Below, one piece after another: positions 47,269-55,087 of a DNA stretch of 64,000 nt. The DNA is from a bacterium (GTDB taxonomy: Bacteria > Bdellovibrionota_C > UBA2361 > RFPC01): NCBI GenBank assembly GCA_030431715.1, contig JAUIIO010000012.1, positions 1-64,000 of the forward strand. The letters run 5' to 3'. Each line of letters opens with the position of its first letter. The stretch's first letter is position 1. The position numbers and the translations under genes were made by a program. The notes beneath the pieces are model-generated. The model was not told the origin of the DNA and made no database searches. It worked only from the letters and a program-made list of their open reading frames with translations.

Positions 47269-47361
47269 TTGCTCATGTGAAATGTGAGCGAAGCTCTCCC
47301 CGGGGCGTGTGAGACGCGTCCGGGGAGAGATGGAAAACCTTCTTCGCTCATTAATGAGCAA
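47269..47361. ncRNA. Three-tier structured element, possible ncRNA or bidirectional terminator
   Basis: Three nested pairings occur in order: TTGCTCAT (47269-47276) with ATGAGCAA (47354-47361); GAGCGAAG (47286-47293) with CTTCGCTC (47342-47349); CTCTCCCCGG (47294-47303) with CCGGGGAGAG (47320-47329), the last enclosing GGCGT...ACGCG. All three helices are perfect, at 8, 8 and 10 bp. It sits 3' of the leftward ABC-like gene and 3' of the rightward EEP gene. The precision of the outer helices is more than a terminator needs. Confidence 0.45.
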
Positions 47362-47396
47362 CCTCCTTTCGAGGGGGAAATGCTATAGGAAACTTT

Positions 47397-49655
47397 TTAG
47401 TCTCCCCTAGCTGGTTTGATGTGCTTGCGGTACCAGTTCTGCCTCGACTCGTTTACGGAGCTCCACCACTGAGAGTGTGGACGGAGCGCTGCGACGTTTA
47501 GATCGCTATCGCGCTTGCGGTCGTCTGCGAAAGCAGTTCTTGGTGAATTGACGGATATGACATAATCGCCATCCTCGATGTGATCGCCACGGCATATCGT
47601 GACAATGAGGGTGGCGCCTAGCTTGGAACAAAGGTGCTTAAATAGGACCACAATGTGATCTCTAAGCTCCTTGTTTTCAGAGATCAGGTGGATGCCATCA
47701 ATGGCAACCACCTTTACATGAGCTCTGAATCCGTTCTTATCCTCTCTTTTTGCTGCAAGGCTGGCAAAACAAGCCGCCAGCCAGAGTACCTTTGTATCCT
47801 CCTCGCGGAGGAAGGTCTCACCGTGCGGCAGGTAGAGAAGTTCCGGATCCAAGTGTCCTTTCTTGAACAGGTTCAGAGCCTTCTTCACCTGAGTTAGGAA
47901 CTCTTCCTCTGAGAGTTGCCGGTAGATACCCGACACTGGATTCTCAGAGTCGTACTTCTTCGTACCGCAGATGTGCGCAAAGCGCTCTGCGATAGTGCAG
48001 CGTTCGTACGGACCAAGCGTGTCAGGGAAGTAGAGTAACTGCCGAGACTCGCTGGAACGCACAACTTCATCAAGGCGTCGACCGCCGACCTTAACTGACC
48101 CACTGAGTGTCTTGCGATACCCGGTGAGCATCTGCAGTAAGGTCGAGGTACCAAGGCCACCTCGTTCGGCGACCACCTTGACGACCTCTGCGTCACCAAC
48201 TGTTGGTGGCACATTCATCCCCCGGCACCTTACGATTGGGCCGAAAAACGGTGCCGCAACAGTTGTCCCATCTTCAATCTCAATCCTTGAGTGTTCAAAT
48301 GGGTTTTCCTCTTCCTCGACCTCAGGCCCCTGCCCCTGCTCTCCGTAAGAGAGAGAGGTGCCTAGAAGCTCAAGGTCATCGGCCATCAACGCGTAACCGT
48401 CGCTTACGTCGTACATTCGACGAGAGATCTGGTAGCAAGCAAGCCACGATCCCATCATCGAAAACAGGTAGAGTAGCGCCACACGAAGCGACAGCTGCTC
48501 ATTATAAGCCGCAAGCATCGGAATGCTCGCTCCAACAGCCGTGAGGCTAATGAAGATGACAAGCGTTACGCCCCGGCGGAGCTTTGCTTCCCATCTTACC
48601 TGCGTTTCGTGGTCATCAATCTCCCGCGTCACCGCATCTATCTGCTCTGCGAGCAGATTCGGATTAGCAAACGCCTGATACATCAGACGCAGGCGGGGAT
48701 TGGACTCAAGAATACGCAAAGACTCTCGACGTTTCAGCAGTATGGCATATTGCCTCCTGTCCTTTGCTGAAGTTAGTAGGTCGTGGACAATTATGATCAG
48801 ACAGAGCAGCAACGCTCCCAGAGCTACAAGCCCGGGAAGCGGTGAGATGTAGATCATGACGACCATCGTGATACTAGCTCGGTAGACCTGCTCAAGCAGA
48901 GACACCCAGTTAGTGTAAAAATAGCCAAGTCTAGTAGCGTTATCAGTCACAAATCCAAGGAGTTGTGACTTTTTTGCTACCGATTCATCGTCGTTAAGAC
49001 CTCCGAACTGTTTGATGGATTCGATCCGCTCAGTAAGAGCGGCTGAAATGCTGTCCCGAATCGACTTGCTTGCCGCACGGCCACCTTCATTTAGTACGTC
49101 CGCAAGCGAACGTAAGAAAATGTAGAAAGCCAGCGGCACGCAAAGCTCAAGTGGCAGCTCAAAGTACGCTACAGGCGCACCTACGATCGTGGCAACGAGC
49201 ACTCCCATGTTATACCAGCTAACGTAGTAGATCGGCTGGCCAAGGAGTGCTGGGACGTACAGGTCGCGCGACTCTTTGTCGCATTCCTCGTGTGCCACAT
49301 TTGCAATAGGCAGCACAACGAAGAACATCCTGCTAAGCAGACGGCGGCTCTCGCCAACAGCCCTTATTAGTGTTGATCCCTTTGACTCCTCGTGGTTAAG
49401 GTTCGGGGTAAAGTAGCGCTTAGTATCAAGCGTCAGCTTCATACCAGTTAGGTAAGAAACGACTTTCCACAGTACTTGGACGATCCACGGAAGCAACTCG
49501 GCGATGATCACCCCAACAACGCATGCCACAGAGATGAGCATCGCGTTAAGGTGATACGCCAACGTGTTGCTAACGACCAGCGATAGCACTAGCAGCGCAA
49601 AGAGTACTGAGCGTCGGCTCAGTAGCTCAAGCTGCTCTTTAATCCTCGTATTCAT
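47397..49655 (-). CDS. ABC exporter-like membrane protein with degenerate ATPase motifs
   Basis: The 752-residue protein starts at ATG 49655, which has GGAGGG 6 bases upstream; the frame is open 61 codons further but without support. Residues ~1-400 contain several hydrophobic segments in the pattern of an ABC exporter transmembrane domain. A nucleotide-binding-like domain follows (~460-720), but its motifs are damaged. The Walker A reads ERGGLGTST (Thr in place of Lys, ~497), the signature is replaced by FLREEDTK (~612), the Walker B is VVAIDGIHLI (Gly in place of catalytic Glu, ~650), and the H-loop His is Cys (VTICRGDH). It is therefore probably not an active ATP-driven pump. The role is unknown, perhaps regulatory or as a half of a heteromer. 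Confidence 0.65.
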   Translation of the reverse strand: MNTRIKEQLELLSRRSVLFALLVLSLVVSNTLAYHLNAMLISVACVVGVIIAELLPWIVQVLWKVVSYLTGMKLTLDTKRYFTPNLNHEESKGSTLIRAVGESRRLLSRMFFVVLPIANVAHEECDKESRDLYVPALLGQPIYYVSWYNMGVLVATIVGAPVAYFELPLELCVPLAFYIFLRSLADVLNEGGRAASKSIRDSISAALTERIESIKQFGGLNDDESVAKKSQLLGFVTDNATRLGYFYTNWVSLLEQVYRASITMVVMIYISPLPGLVALGALLLCLIIIVHDLLTSAKDRRQYAILLKRRESLRILESNPRLRLMYQAFANPNLLAEQIDAVTREIDDHETQVRWEAKLRRGVTLVIFISLTAVGASIPMLAAYNEQLSLRVALLYLFSMMGSWLACYQISRRMYDVSDGYALMADDLELLGTSLSYGEQGQGPEVEEEENPFEHSRIEIEDGTTVAAPFFGPIVRCRGMNVPPTVGDAEVVKVVAERGGLGTSTLLQMLTGYRKTLSGSVKVGGRRLDEVVRSSESRQLLYFPDTLGPYERCTIAERFAHICGTKKYDSENPVSGIYRQLSEEEFLTQVKKALNLFKKGHLDPELLYLPHGETFLREEDTKVLWLAACFASLAAKREDKNGFRAHVKVVAIDGIHLISENKELRDHIVVLFKHLCSKLGATLIVTICRGDHIEDGDYVISVNSPRTAFADDRKRDSDLNVAALRPHSQWWSSVNESRQNWYRKHIKPARGD

Positions 49656-49956
49656 AAAAAACCCTCCGTGTAGAAACACCGGCAGCTCGGGAAATAAATG
49701 GCTGCCGAAAAAAAACTTCACTTCGCCGCAGAAGCCCTCAAGTACCGAGAGACACTGCGAAAAAGTGGCAAAGTCACTTCTACCCAAAACAAAAATTTTA
49801 CGGATGCTAAGAGTATGCGATGCTTTAAAATAAATCAAAGAAATAAAACACCGTATCGCAAGCGCTTGGCGCTGCTAAGAAGCTAATAATACAATATTTT
49901 TTGTTTAGTCGTGGTATTCTGATACTATTGCATCACCTTGCATAGGCGATGAAGTA
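49656..49956. promoter_or_regulatory. Divergent regulatory gap between ABC-like and helicase genes
   Basis: This 301-bp region has no supported gene. It holds a hairpin CGGCAG/CTGCCG (49680-49707) in the leader of the ABC-like gene close to its ribosome binding site, and a small AGCGC-TTG-GCGCT hairpin near 49860. An AT-rich segment (49888-49935) probably contains the helicase promoter. Confidence 0.45.
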
Positions 49957-52287
49957 ATGTCGAGACAGAGTAAGAAAGTAGATTCAAATCAGCGTAGTTT
50001 GCCCTTTGAGGATGCTGAGGCAACACTTGGTGGTCCAGTCACGCCTGACGAAACATTACCTGTTAATGAGATGAGCGAAGAAGTTAACAATGCGGAAGTT
50101 GCTCCAATGCAATCTCCGCAACATGTTGCAGCTCCTCGGATTCAGCCTCCTAAGTCTCGTAAAGGAAAAGCGAAAGAGGTGCCATCTGATAGCTTTGATT
50201 TTATGAGAGAGTCCCTGCCCTTTGTCTCTTCACTCAGTGATCGTCCTCTAGTTGACCGTGACTATACTGTATCGCAATCAAAATTTTTAGGCCAGCTCCC
50301 TCAAGAAGAAATCCCAGTAGTAAATGAAGCAGAGCGAGCGAAACTTCTTAGAGAGATGATAGTAAAATTTCATCTCTACGATCTAGACACAGATGTTTTT
50401 AAATTATTCCCAAAGCAGCATGAACTTATCGAGACAGTAACTGGTACTGGTAAGTCATATATGCTTTCTGCCGCGCCCGGGTTTGGCAAAACTCCTCACC
50501 TCATTGTTCAAACGCTCTTTGCTAAGAACACCCCGAATCCAGACCTTAAAGGCTCGTGTGTATATATTGCGCCGCTAAAAAAACTTACTGTTCAGACCGT
50601 AAAAAGCGCTCGTCAATTCACTAAGGAAAAAGAATCGCTCAAGATTCACCGCGTTGATGGTAGCGTGGATAAAGAAAAGAAATACGCTATATACGAAGGC
50701 GATTATGACTTGCTCGCCGTTGTGGGCAAGACAGCTATTGTTGATTATTTAAAGATCTTTGCGAACCCAAACATCAAAAATGTATTTATCGATGAGCCGC
50801 AAAAAGAGACAAGTTCTGCGGAAGACCCTTGTATCATTGAGATCGTGCGACTGATACGTGAGTGTCGACCAGATGTTTGTATTCATTACGTCTCCGGAAC
50901 GCTTACCAAATCTGAAGGAAAGGAGAATATTAAAATTGAGCTCAGGGCATTAGCTGAGCATCTCGGGGGAGCCGAACTTTACTACGTTGATCGTGACGGA
51001 GAAGAGGAATACGAGCGTCCAGACATTAAGATACGGAGTAACAAGGTGTATCCCGAGTTAAGAGATGCTGCTAATTACTATCGCCAACTGGCCATTCAGT
51101 GTCGAAACGAAGTCGTAGCAGCCCTTGATCAACGTGGCCTGATGAAGTATTCCCCTACTCCGAAAAATTTTGAACCATCCATAGCAGAATTCGTTAAGCT
51201 CAAAAAGCTGGCTGAGCCTCTGGGTCTAGCAGGGCGGTGTATGCAGGGCGTGGGGTATGTTCAAAAGTATAAGCGTGGTATGTCTGTAGGTGGTTATCCT
51301 CTGCTTTCAGGTTTTTATCGAGATTATACAAAACGATTCTACTCCCCTGCTTTTCCATTTGGTGGGAAACTTCCTGAAATCGGAGAGATTCACAGACGAC
51401 CATCTTCTGAAGATCCCTATGACATACACGATGGGATACTTGGTCTGTCTGAAGATGGACCTTACGGTCATCTTATTGGCAAGTCGAGCTGGTCAGAAGT
51501 TCATGAAGAAACAGCCGATCTCCGCAGGGAGCTCGAAGACAGTATCCAAAGAGATCTAGAAAAGAGAGGAATAAGACTCGATCCTTGTAGTAGGATACGT
51601 CGCAAGCGGATGGAGCGGTATCATAAGAGGCTACGAAGTCACCTTCGAGAGCTTGCCAGCCAAGGAATTCGAGTACCTGATACCGTTTATAGAGACAGTG
51701 TCTATGCCAGTATATTTCACGACTTTGCGACACTCAGTATTGCCAGAGGGGAAAGGAGCGATCATACGAAGCTTGAGAAGCTCTTTGATCTATTTGATGA
51801 GTACCCTGAAAGATTTCAAAGCTCTCCTTCACTCATATTTGTGAACGACCGGGCGTTTGTTGATATTGTAGTAGCAAGAATTAATCATATGGCTGGCGAT
51901 CGTGGTTTTCTTGCTGCAGGTCTACACAGCGGCTATGGCTCTCTTTGTCCTAAGATTATAAAAACTCTAAATGATGGCCACTATAATATTCTTGTAAGTC
52001 CTCTGGATTCTATTGGTACAGGAACTCATATTCCCGGTGTAAACACAGTTGTTCTCTACAATCTTCTGATCTCATCACCAAACTCAATCGTTCAGGGGAT
52101 AAAACGTGCCGGACGTGTTATTGGGGTGAAATCAATCGATCCGCTACTCATTGGCCTTACGGTAGAAGGATCGCCCGAGGAGAAGTGGATTATGAACAGT
52201 TTTCCAAAACACGAAAACTACCGCTGGGCAGTAACTCAGGTAGGAAAAGAGATTTGTGCAAAGTTTAAACTTCTCGGAGATGAATGA
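49957..52287 (+). CDS. SF2 helicase-like protein of unknown type
   Basis: This encodes 776 residues. After ~120 polar, probably disordered residues comes a Walker A AAPGFGKTPH (about 170-179), preceded 10 residues earlier by a second P-loop-like TGTGKS. A DEAH-box equivalent VFIDEPQ follows at about 277-283, and SGTLT matches motif III. The second RecA-like domain at the C-terminus has LIFVNDRAF, SPLDSIGTGTHIPGVNTVVLYN (motif V) and IVQGIKRAGRVIG (motif VI). A ~350-residue insertion lies between the two lobes, reminiscent of Hef/FANCM- or RIG-I-like enzymes. The arrangement of motifs V-VI also recalls Hef. There is no nuclease motif that I can see. It likely remodels DNA or RNA. Confidence 0.7.
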   Translation: MSRQSKKVDSNQRSLPFEDAEATLGGPVTPDETLPVNEMSEEVNNAEVAPMQSPQHVAAPRIQPPKSRKGKAKEVPSDSFDFMRESLPFVSSLSDRPLVDRDYTVSQSKFLGQLPQEEIPVVNEAERAKLLREMIVKFHLYDLDTDVFKLFPKQHELIETVTGTGKSYMLSAAPGFGKTPHLIVQTLFAKNTPNPDLKGSCVYIAPLKKLTVQTVKSARQFTKEKESLKIHRVDGSVDKEKKYAIYEGDYDLLAVVGKTAIVDYLKIFANPNIKNVFIDEPQKETSSAEDPCIIEIVRLIRECRPDVCIHYVSGTLTKSEGKENIKIELRALAEHLGGAELYYVDRDGEEEYERPDIKIRSNKVYPELRDAANYYRQLAIQCRNEVVAALDQRGLMKYSPTPKNFEPSIAEFVKLKKLAEPLGLAGRCMQGVGYVQKYKRGMSVGGYPLLSGFYRDYTKRFYSPAFPFGGKLPEIGEIHRRPSSEDPYDIHDGILGLSEDGPYGHLIGKSSWSEVHEETADLRRELEDSIQRDLEKRGIRLDPCSRIRRKRMERYHKRLRSHLRELASQGIRVPDTVYRDSVYASIFHDFATLSIARGERSDHTKLEKLFDLFDEYPERFQSSPSLIFVNDRAFVDIVVARINHMAGDRGFLAAGLHSGYGSLCPKIIKTLNDGHYNILVSPLDSIGTGTHIPGVNTVVLYNLLISSPNSIVQGIKRAGRVIGVKSIDPLLIGLTVEGSPEEKWIMNSFPKHENYRWAVTQVGKEICAKFKLLGDE

Positions 52288-52296
52288 GTGCTACGA

Positions 52297-53418
52297 TTAA
52301 AGGGACTGAGTAATTCTGCCACCACCCAGTAGCTCTTCATTCTTCATGTCGTAAAAAACACATGCCTGACCAGGAGAAACAGTAGACCACTCATCAGAAA
52401 AACGGACATGAGCTTTCCCATCTTTCACATTAACAGTGACCGGCACTCCAGAGTGGCGGTGTCTGAGCTGAGCGATAGCTTCAAAATGTGTTGGTTCTTC
52501 TCCGATACAGTCACTGAGCTCAGGAGATACCCAGTTTAGTTCTTCAACAGTGAAATCCTCACGCTCAAGATCTTCCTTTTGTCCGACTATAACGTCATGC
52601 GAATTCGGATCAATACTGAGTACATAGAGCGGATTCTCCTGCCCTCCAATGCCAATACCTTTCCGTTGTCCCACAGTAAAGTTGTGAATGCCGGAGTGTT
52701 TGCCAAGGACTTCTCCTGATTTGGTGCGGATAACTCCAGAGGTGTCGACTTTCCCATGTTTTTTGAGAAAGTCCTGAACGTTTCCTGGAATAAAGCATAT
52801 ATCCTGACTCTCTGCTTTGTCCGCCGTAGTGAGTCCATACTTTCTGGCTACTTCGCGCACCTCTTCTTTCGTCATTTCTCCCACAGGAAAGAGCGTACGA
52901 GAGAGCTCTTCCTGAGAGAGGCCATACAGAAAATAGCTCTGGTCTTTCTTGCTGTCTCTGCCTCGCAGCAGATGGTATCCACTTTCACTCTTCTTAATTC
53001 TGGCATAGTGACCAGTTGCTACCGCCTTGCAACCAAACTTTTCAGCGCGTTCACGGAGCTCAGCAAATTTGACCTTATTGTTACAGTCGATGCACGGATT
53101 GGGAGTCTTTCCGATCGAATAGGTTTGAACAAAATTATCGATAACTTCTTTTCGAAAACTCTTCTCAAAGTCGAATACGTAGTATGGTATGCCGATTCCT
53201 GCGGCAACCTGTCTAGCGTCTGTAAAATCATCAGGTGAGCAACACGTAGCCTTGCTGTCGCAGCCTCCGTTTTTGCGGTAATCCCATACCTGCATGGATA
53301 CTCCGACTGCGTCTATCCCCTGCTCTTTTAAGAGGAGAGCCGCAACCGAGGAGTCAACGCCGCCTGACATGGCTACTACGGTTTTACCGGTAATGTTTAC
53401 GTGGTCATTTGTAGACAT
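52297..53418 (-). CDS. mnmA: tRNA-specific 2-thiouridylase MnmA
   Basis: The 373-residue protein has the PP-loop [15 protein letters not shown] (residues ~16-30), which adenylates U34, the TPNPCIDCNNKVKF catalytic cysteine segment, and AESQDICFIPG with the second catalytic cysteine. The C-terminal OB-like domain contains GGGRI near the end. MnmA thiolates C2 of wobble uridine in tRNAs for Glu, Gln and Lys, using sulfur from a cysteine desulfurase. The likely desulfurase gene starts upstream in the same direction with 59 bp between. Confidence 0.97.
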   Translation of the reverse strand: MSTNDHVNITGKTVVAMSGGVDSSVAALLLKEQGIDAVGVSMQVWDYRKNGGCDSKATCCSPDDFTDARQVAAGIGIPYYVFDFEKSFRKEVIDNFVQTYSIGKTPNPCIDCNNKVKFAELRERAEKFGCKAVATGHYARIKKSESGYHLLRGRDSKKDQSYFLYGLSQEELSRTLFPVGEMTKEEVREVARKYGLTTADKAESQDICFIPGNVQDFLKKHGKVDTSGVIRTKSGEVLGKHSGIHNFTVGQRKGIGIGGQENPLYVLSIDPNSHDVIVGQKEDLEREDFTVEELNWVSPELSDCIGEEPTHFEAIAQLRHRHSGVPVTVNVKDGKAHVRFSDEWSTVSPGQACVFYDMKNEELLGGGRITQSL

Positions 53419-53477
53419 TCTGAGATTATATTGAATAGCGGAGTTAAAGGCAAAGCTCGAGGGAGAAGGAGGAGCTC

Positions 53478-54626
53478 CTACTTCATCCGCTCAATACAGA
53501 GGCAAAGCTTCTCGGCTGCAAATTTGAGCTCAGTCTCAGAGTGCTCAGCGCTAACGCTTATACGTATCGCCTGACGAGCCTGCTCTTCGGTATAGCCCAT
53601 TGCGAGTAAAACCTGTGAGGGAAGAGGCTTGCCCGAGGAGCAGGCTGAGCCGGATGATATACTTACCCCCTCAAGGTCGAGAGCTACTACGAGGTCGTCA
53701 GCGTTAACACTTGGCACGAGCAGGTGCAGGGTGTTAGGAAGTGTCTCTTCTTTGTCAGTTGTCGTTTGCTGTAGTTCCGGGTGTTTTGTTAGAAGCTCGT
53801 TTTTTAAGTAGTCCCTAGCTTTCTCCATAGCGCACTTACGTTCATTTATATGTGTATGAACATATTTTGCGGCAAGGCCCATTGAGTATATTCCGGCAGT
53901 ATTTTCGGTCCCCGAGCGCCATCTCTGTTCCTGAGCCCCGCCTGCGATATAGGACTCGGGCTCAATGCCATCTCTTACAACGAGCGCTCCAGTTCCAGTG
54001 AGTGAACCAAATTTATGACCCGAGATGCTGACCATATCGACTCCAATATCAGAAAATGTAAAAGGGATTTTACCGACCACCTGTGCCACATCTGAGTGAA
54101 TGAGACACTTAGGGGCTCGCTCACGGATGGCAGCGGATATTTCTCTGACAGGAAGTAGCTGTCCTGTTTCGTTATTTGCGAGCATGACAGATACAAGTTT
54201 TGTATCAGGAGTAAGGGCATTAATTATCTGCTCAACGCGAATTCTGCCTTCTTCTGGTAGAACTTTGGTGACTTTAACGCCAAGAGATTTAAGTCTTGCT
54301 GCTGGCTCAAGGATGCAAGGGTGTTCAATGGCAGTCGTTATTAGGTGAGCTTCCCTATTCAGAGACCGCCAGAATGGAAGGAAGATAGCCTGATTGTTAC
54401 TTTCAGTGGCTCCAGAAGTGAAAATAACACGAGCCTCACCAGAGGCGATCCCCAGAAGCTCCTCTAGGATGTCTCTTGCGCCTTCTACGAGCGCTCTGGC
54501 CCTTTGTCCGTCTGAGTGAATAGAGCCGGGATTGTAGAGTGGTCCGTGTGAGAGAGCCTCTAGGAGATCTGCTTCTATTCCGGGCAGTTTACCGTAACTG
54601 GCGTTGTTATCGAGGTAGACTCTCAT
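53478..54626 (-). CDS. Cysteine desulfurase (IscS/NifS family)
   Basis: From ATG 54626 it encodes 382 residues starting MRVYLDNNAS, the typical start; the frame extends further upstream but without family similarity. The PLP-binding lysine is in SGHKFGS (about residue 203), and the catalytic loop is SSGSACSSGKPLPS (Cys about 327). The enzyme removes sulfur from cysteine, giving a persulfide for tRNA thiolation or Fe-S cluster assembly. Adjacency to mnmA and absence of iscU/iscA in the window favour tRNA thiolation as a main role. A PLP-dependent class V fold is expected. Confidence 0.93.
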   Translation of the reverse strand: MRVYLDNNASYGKLPGIEADLLEALSHGPLYNPGSIHSDGQRARALVEGARDILEELLGIASGEARVIFTSGATESNNQAIFLPFWRSLNREAHLITTAIEHPCILEPAARLKSLGVKVTKVLPEEGRIRVEQIINALTPDTKLVSVMLANNETGQLLPVREISAAIRERAPKCLIHSDVAQVVGKIPFTFSDIGVDMVSISGHKFGSLTGTGALVVRDGIEPESYIAGGAQEQRWRSGTENTAGIYSMGLAAKYVHTHINERKCAMEKARDYLKNELLTKHPELQQTTTDKEETLPNTLHLLVPSVNADDLVVALDLEGVSISSGSACSSGKPLPSQVLLAMGYTEEQARQAIRISVSAEHSETELKFAAEKLCLCIERMK

Positions 54627-54668
54627 GTAACTCTCTATAAATACTACGTGTTTTCCCGCGCCATATCG

Positions 54669-54696
54669 TAAGGGCATCGCCCGAAAAGGCCGATTA
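54669..54696 (+). promoter_or_regulatory. Sigma-28-type promoter upstream of the 102-residue gene
   Basis: TAAG (54669-54672), then 16 bases, then GCCGATTA (54689-54696) match the FliA consensus TAAA-N15-GCCGATAA with one mismatch in each element. It lies 46 bases before the ATG at 54743, the expected distance for a promoter. Confidence 0.5.
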
Positions 54697-54742
54697 CTTA
54701 TATAGCTACTAATAATAGCTAATTTAACAAAGAGATTACACC

Positions 54743-55051
54743 ATGCGCAGTGCAATATTAACAAATACATCAGTTGGAGCAGCAAACGGGACCCCGAACC
54801 CGCAATCTGCTGCTAACAGTGCGCAGATTGCTAACTCAAACCAAGGCGCTGCCCAGATAAGCCACGTTGCTGCAGCTCAGAATACTAAAATGTTAGCTCA
54901 GGACCGGGCCGTAGCCCTTGAGAAGAGAACCGAGGCTAGCTTTGATAAGCAAAAGTACGATACCGAGAACGAGGAGCAGTCAGAGATCAAGGGAAGCAAG
55001 AAGTCTTACCGTGATGATTCTGAGAGTGGTCGGCTTTTGACCGTTGCCTAA
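54743..55051 (+). CDS. Hypothetical protein, 102 residues, possibly flagellar-regulon
   Basis: The start is preceded by AAAGAGATT. The first half is Ala/Asn/Gln-rich (GAANGTPNPQSAANSAQIAN) and likely disordered. The second half is charged and helical (AQDRAVALEKRTEASFDKQK), ending SGRLLTVA. No signal peptide is present. The C-terminus is similar to that of the 84-residue protein at 39426-39680, and both genes are preceded by sigma-28-like -10 elements, so I suspect a common flagellum- or surface-related function. No family recognised. A small hairpin overlaps its stop codon. Confidence 0.55.
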   Translation: MRSAILTNTSVGAANGTPNPQSAANSAQIANSNQGAAQISHVAAAQNTKMLAQDRAVALEKRTEASFDKQKYDTENEEQSEIKGSKKSYRDDSESGRLLTVA

Positions 55052-55061
55052 ATATCTAGGC
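55046..55061 (+). terminator. Small hairpin overlapping the stop codon of the 102-residue gene
   Basis: GCCTA (55046-55050) pairs with TAGGC (55057-55061) around a 6-base loop and includes TAA 55049-55051. Weak on its own; the facing gene ends at 55088. Confidence 0.3.
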
Positions 55062-55087
55062 TTGAAATTCTAAATTTACAGTTACAG

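Larger units (their letters stand above)
46936..47396. other. 461-bp intergenic region between convergent genes
   Basis: It contains a 12-codon micro-ORF with an ideal ribosome binding site (46971-47009), the family A repeat A3 (47043-47177) and a three-tier structured element (47269-47361). I see no longer gene. Confidence 0.6.
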
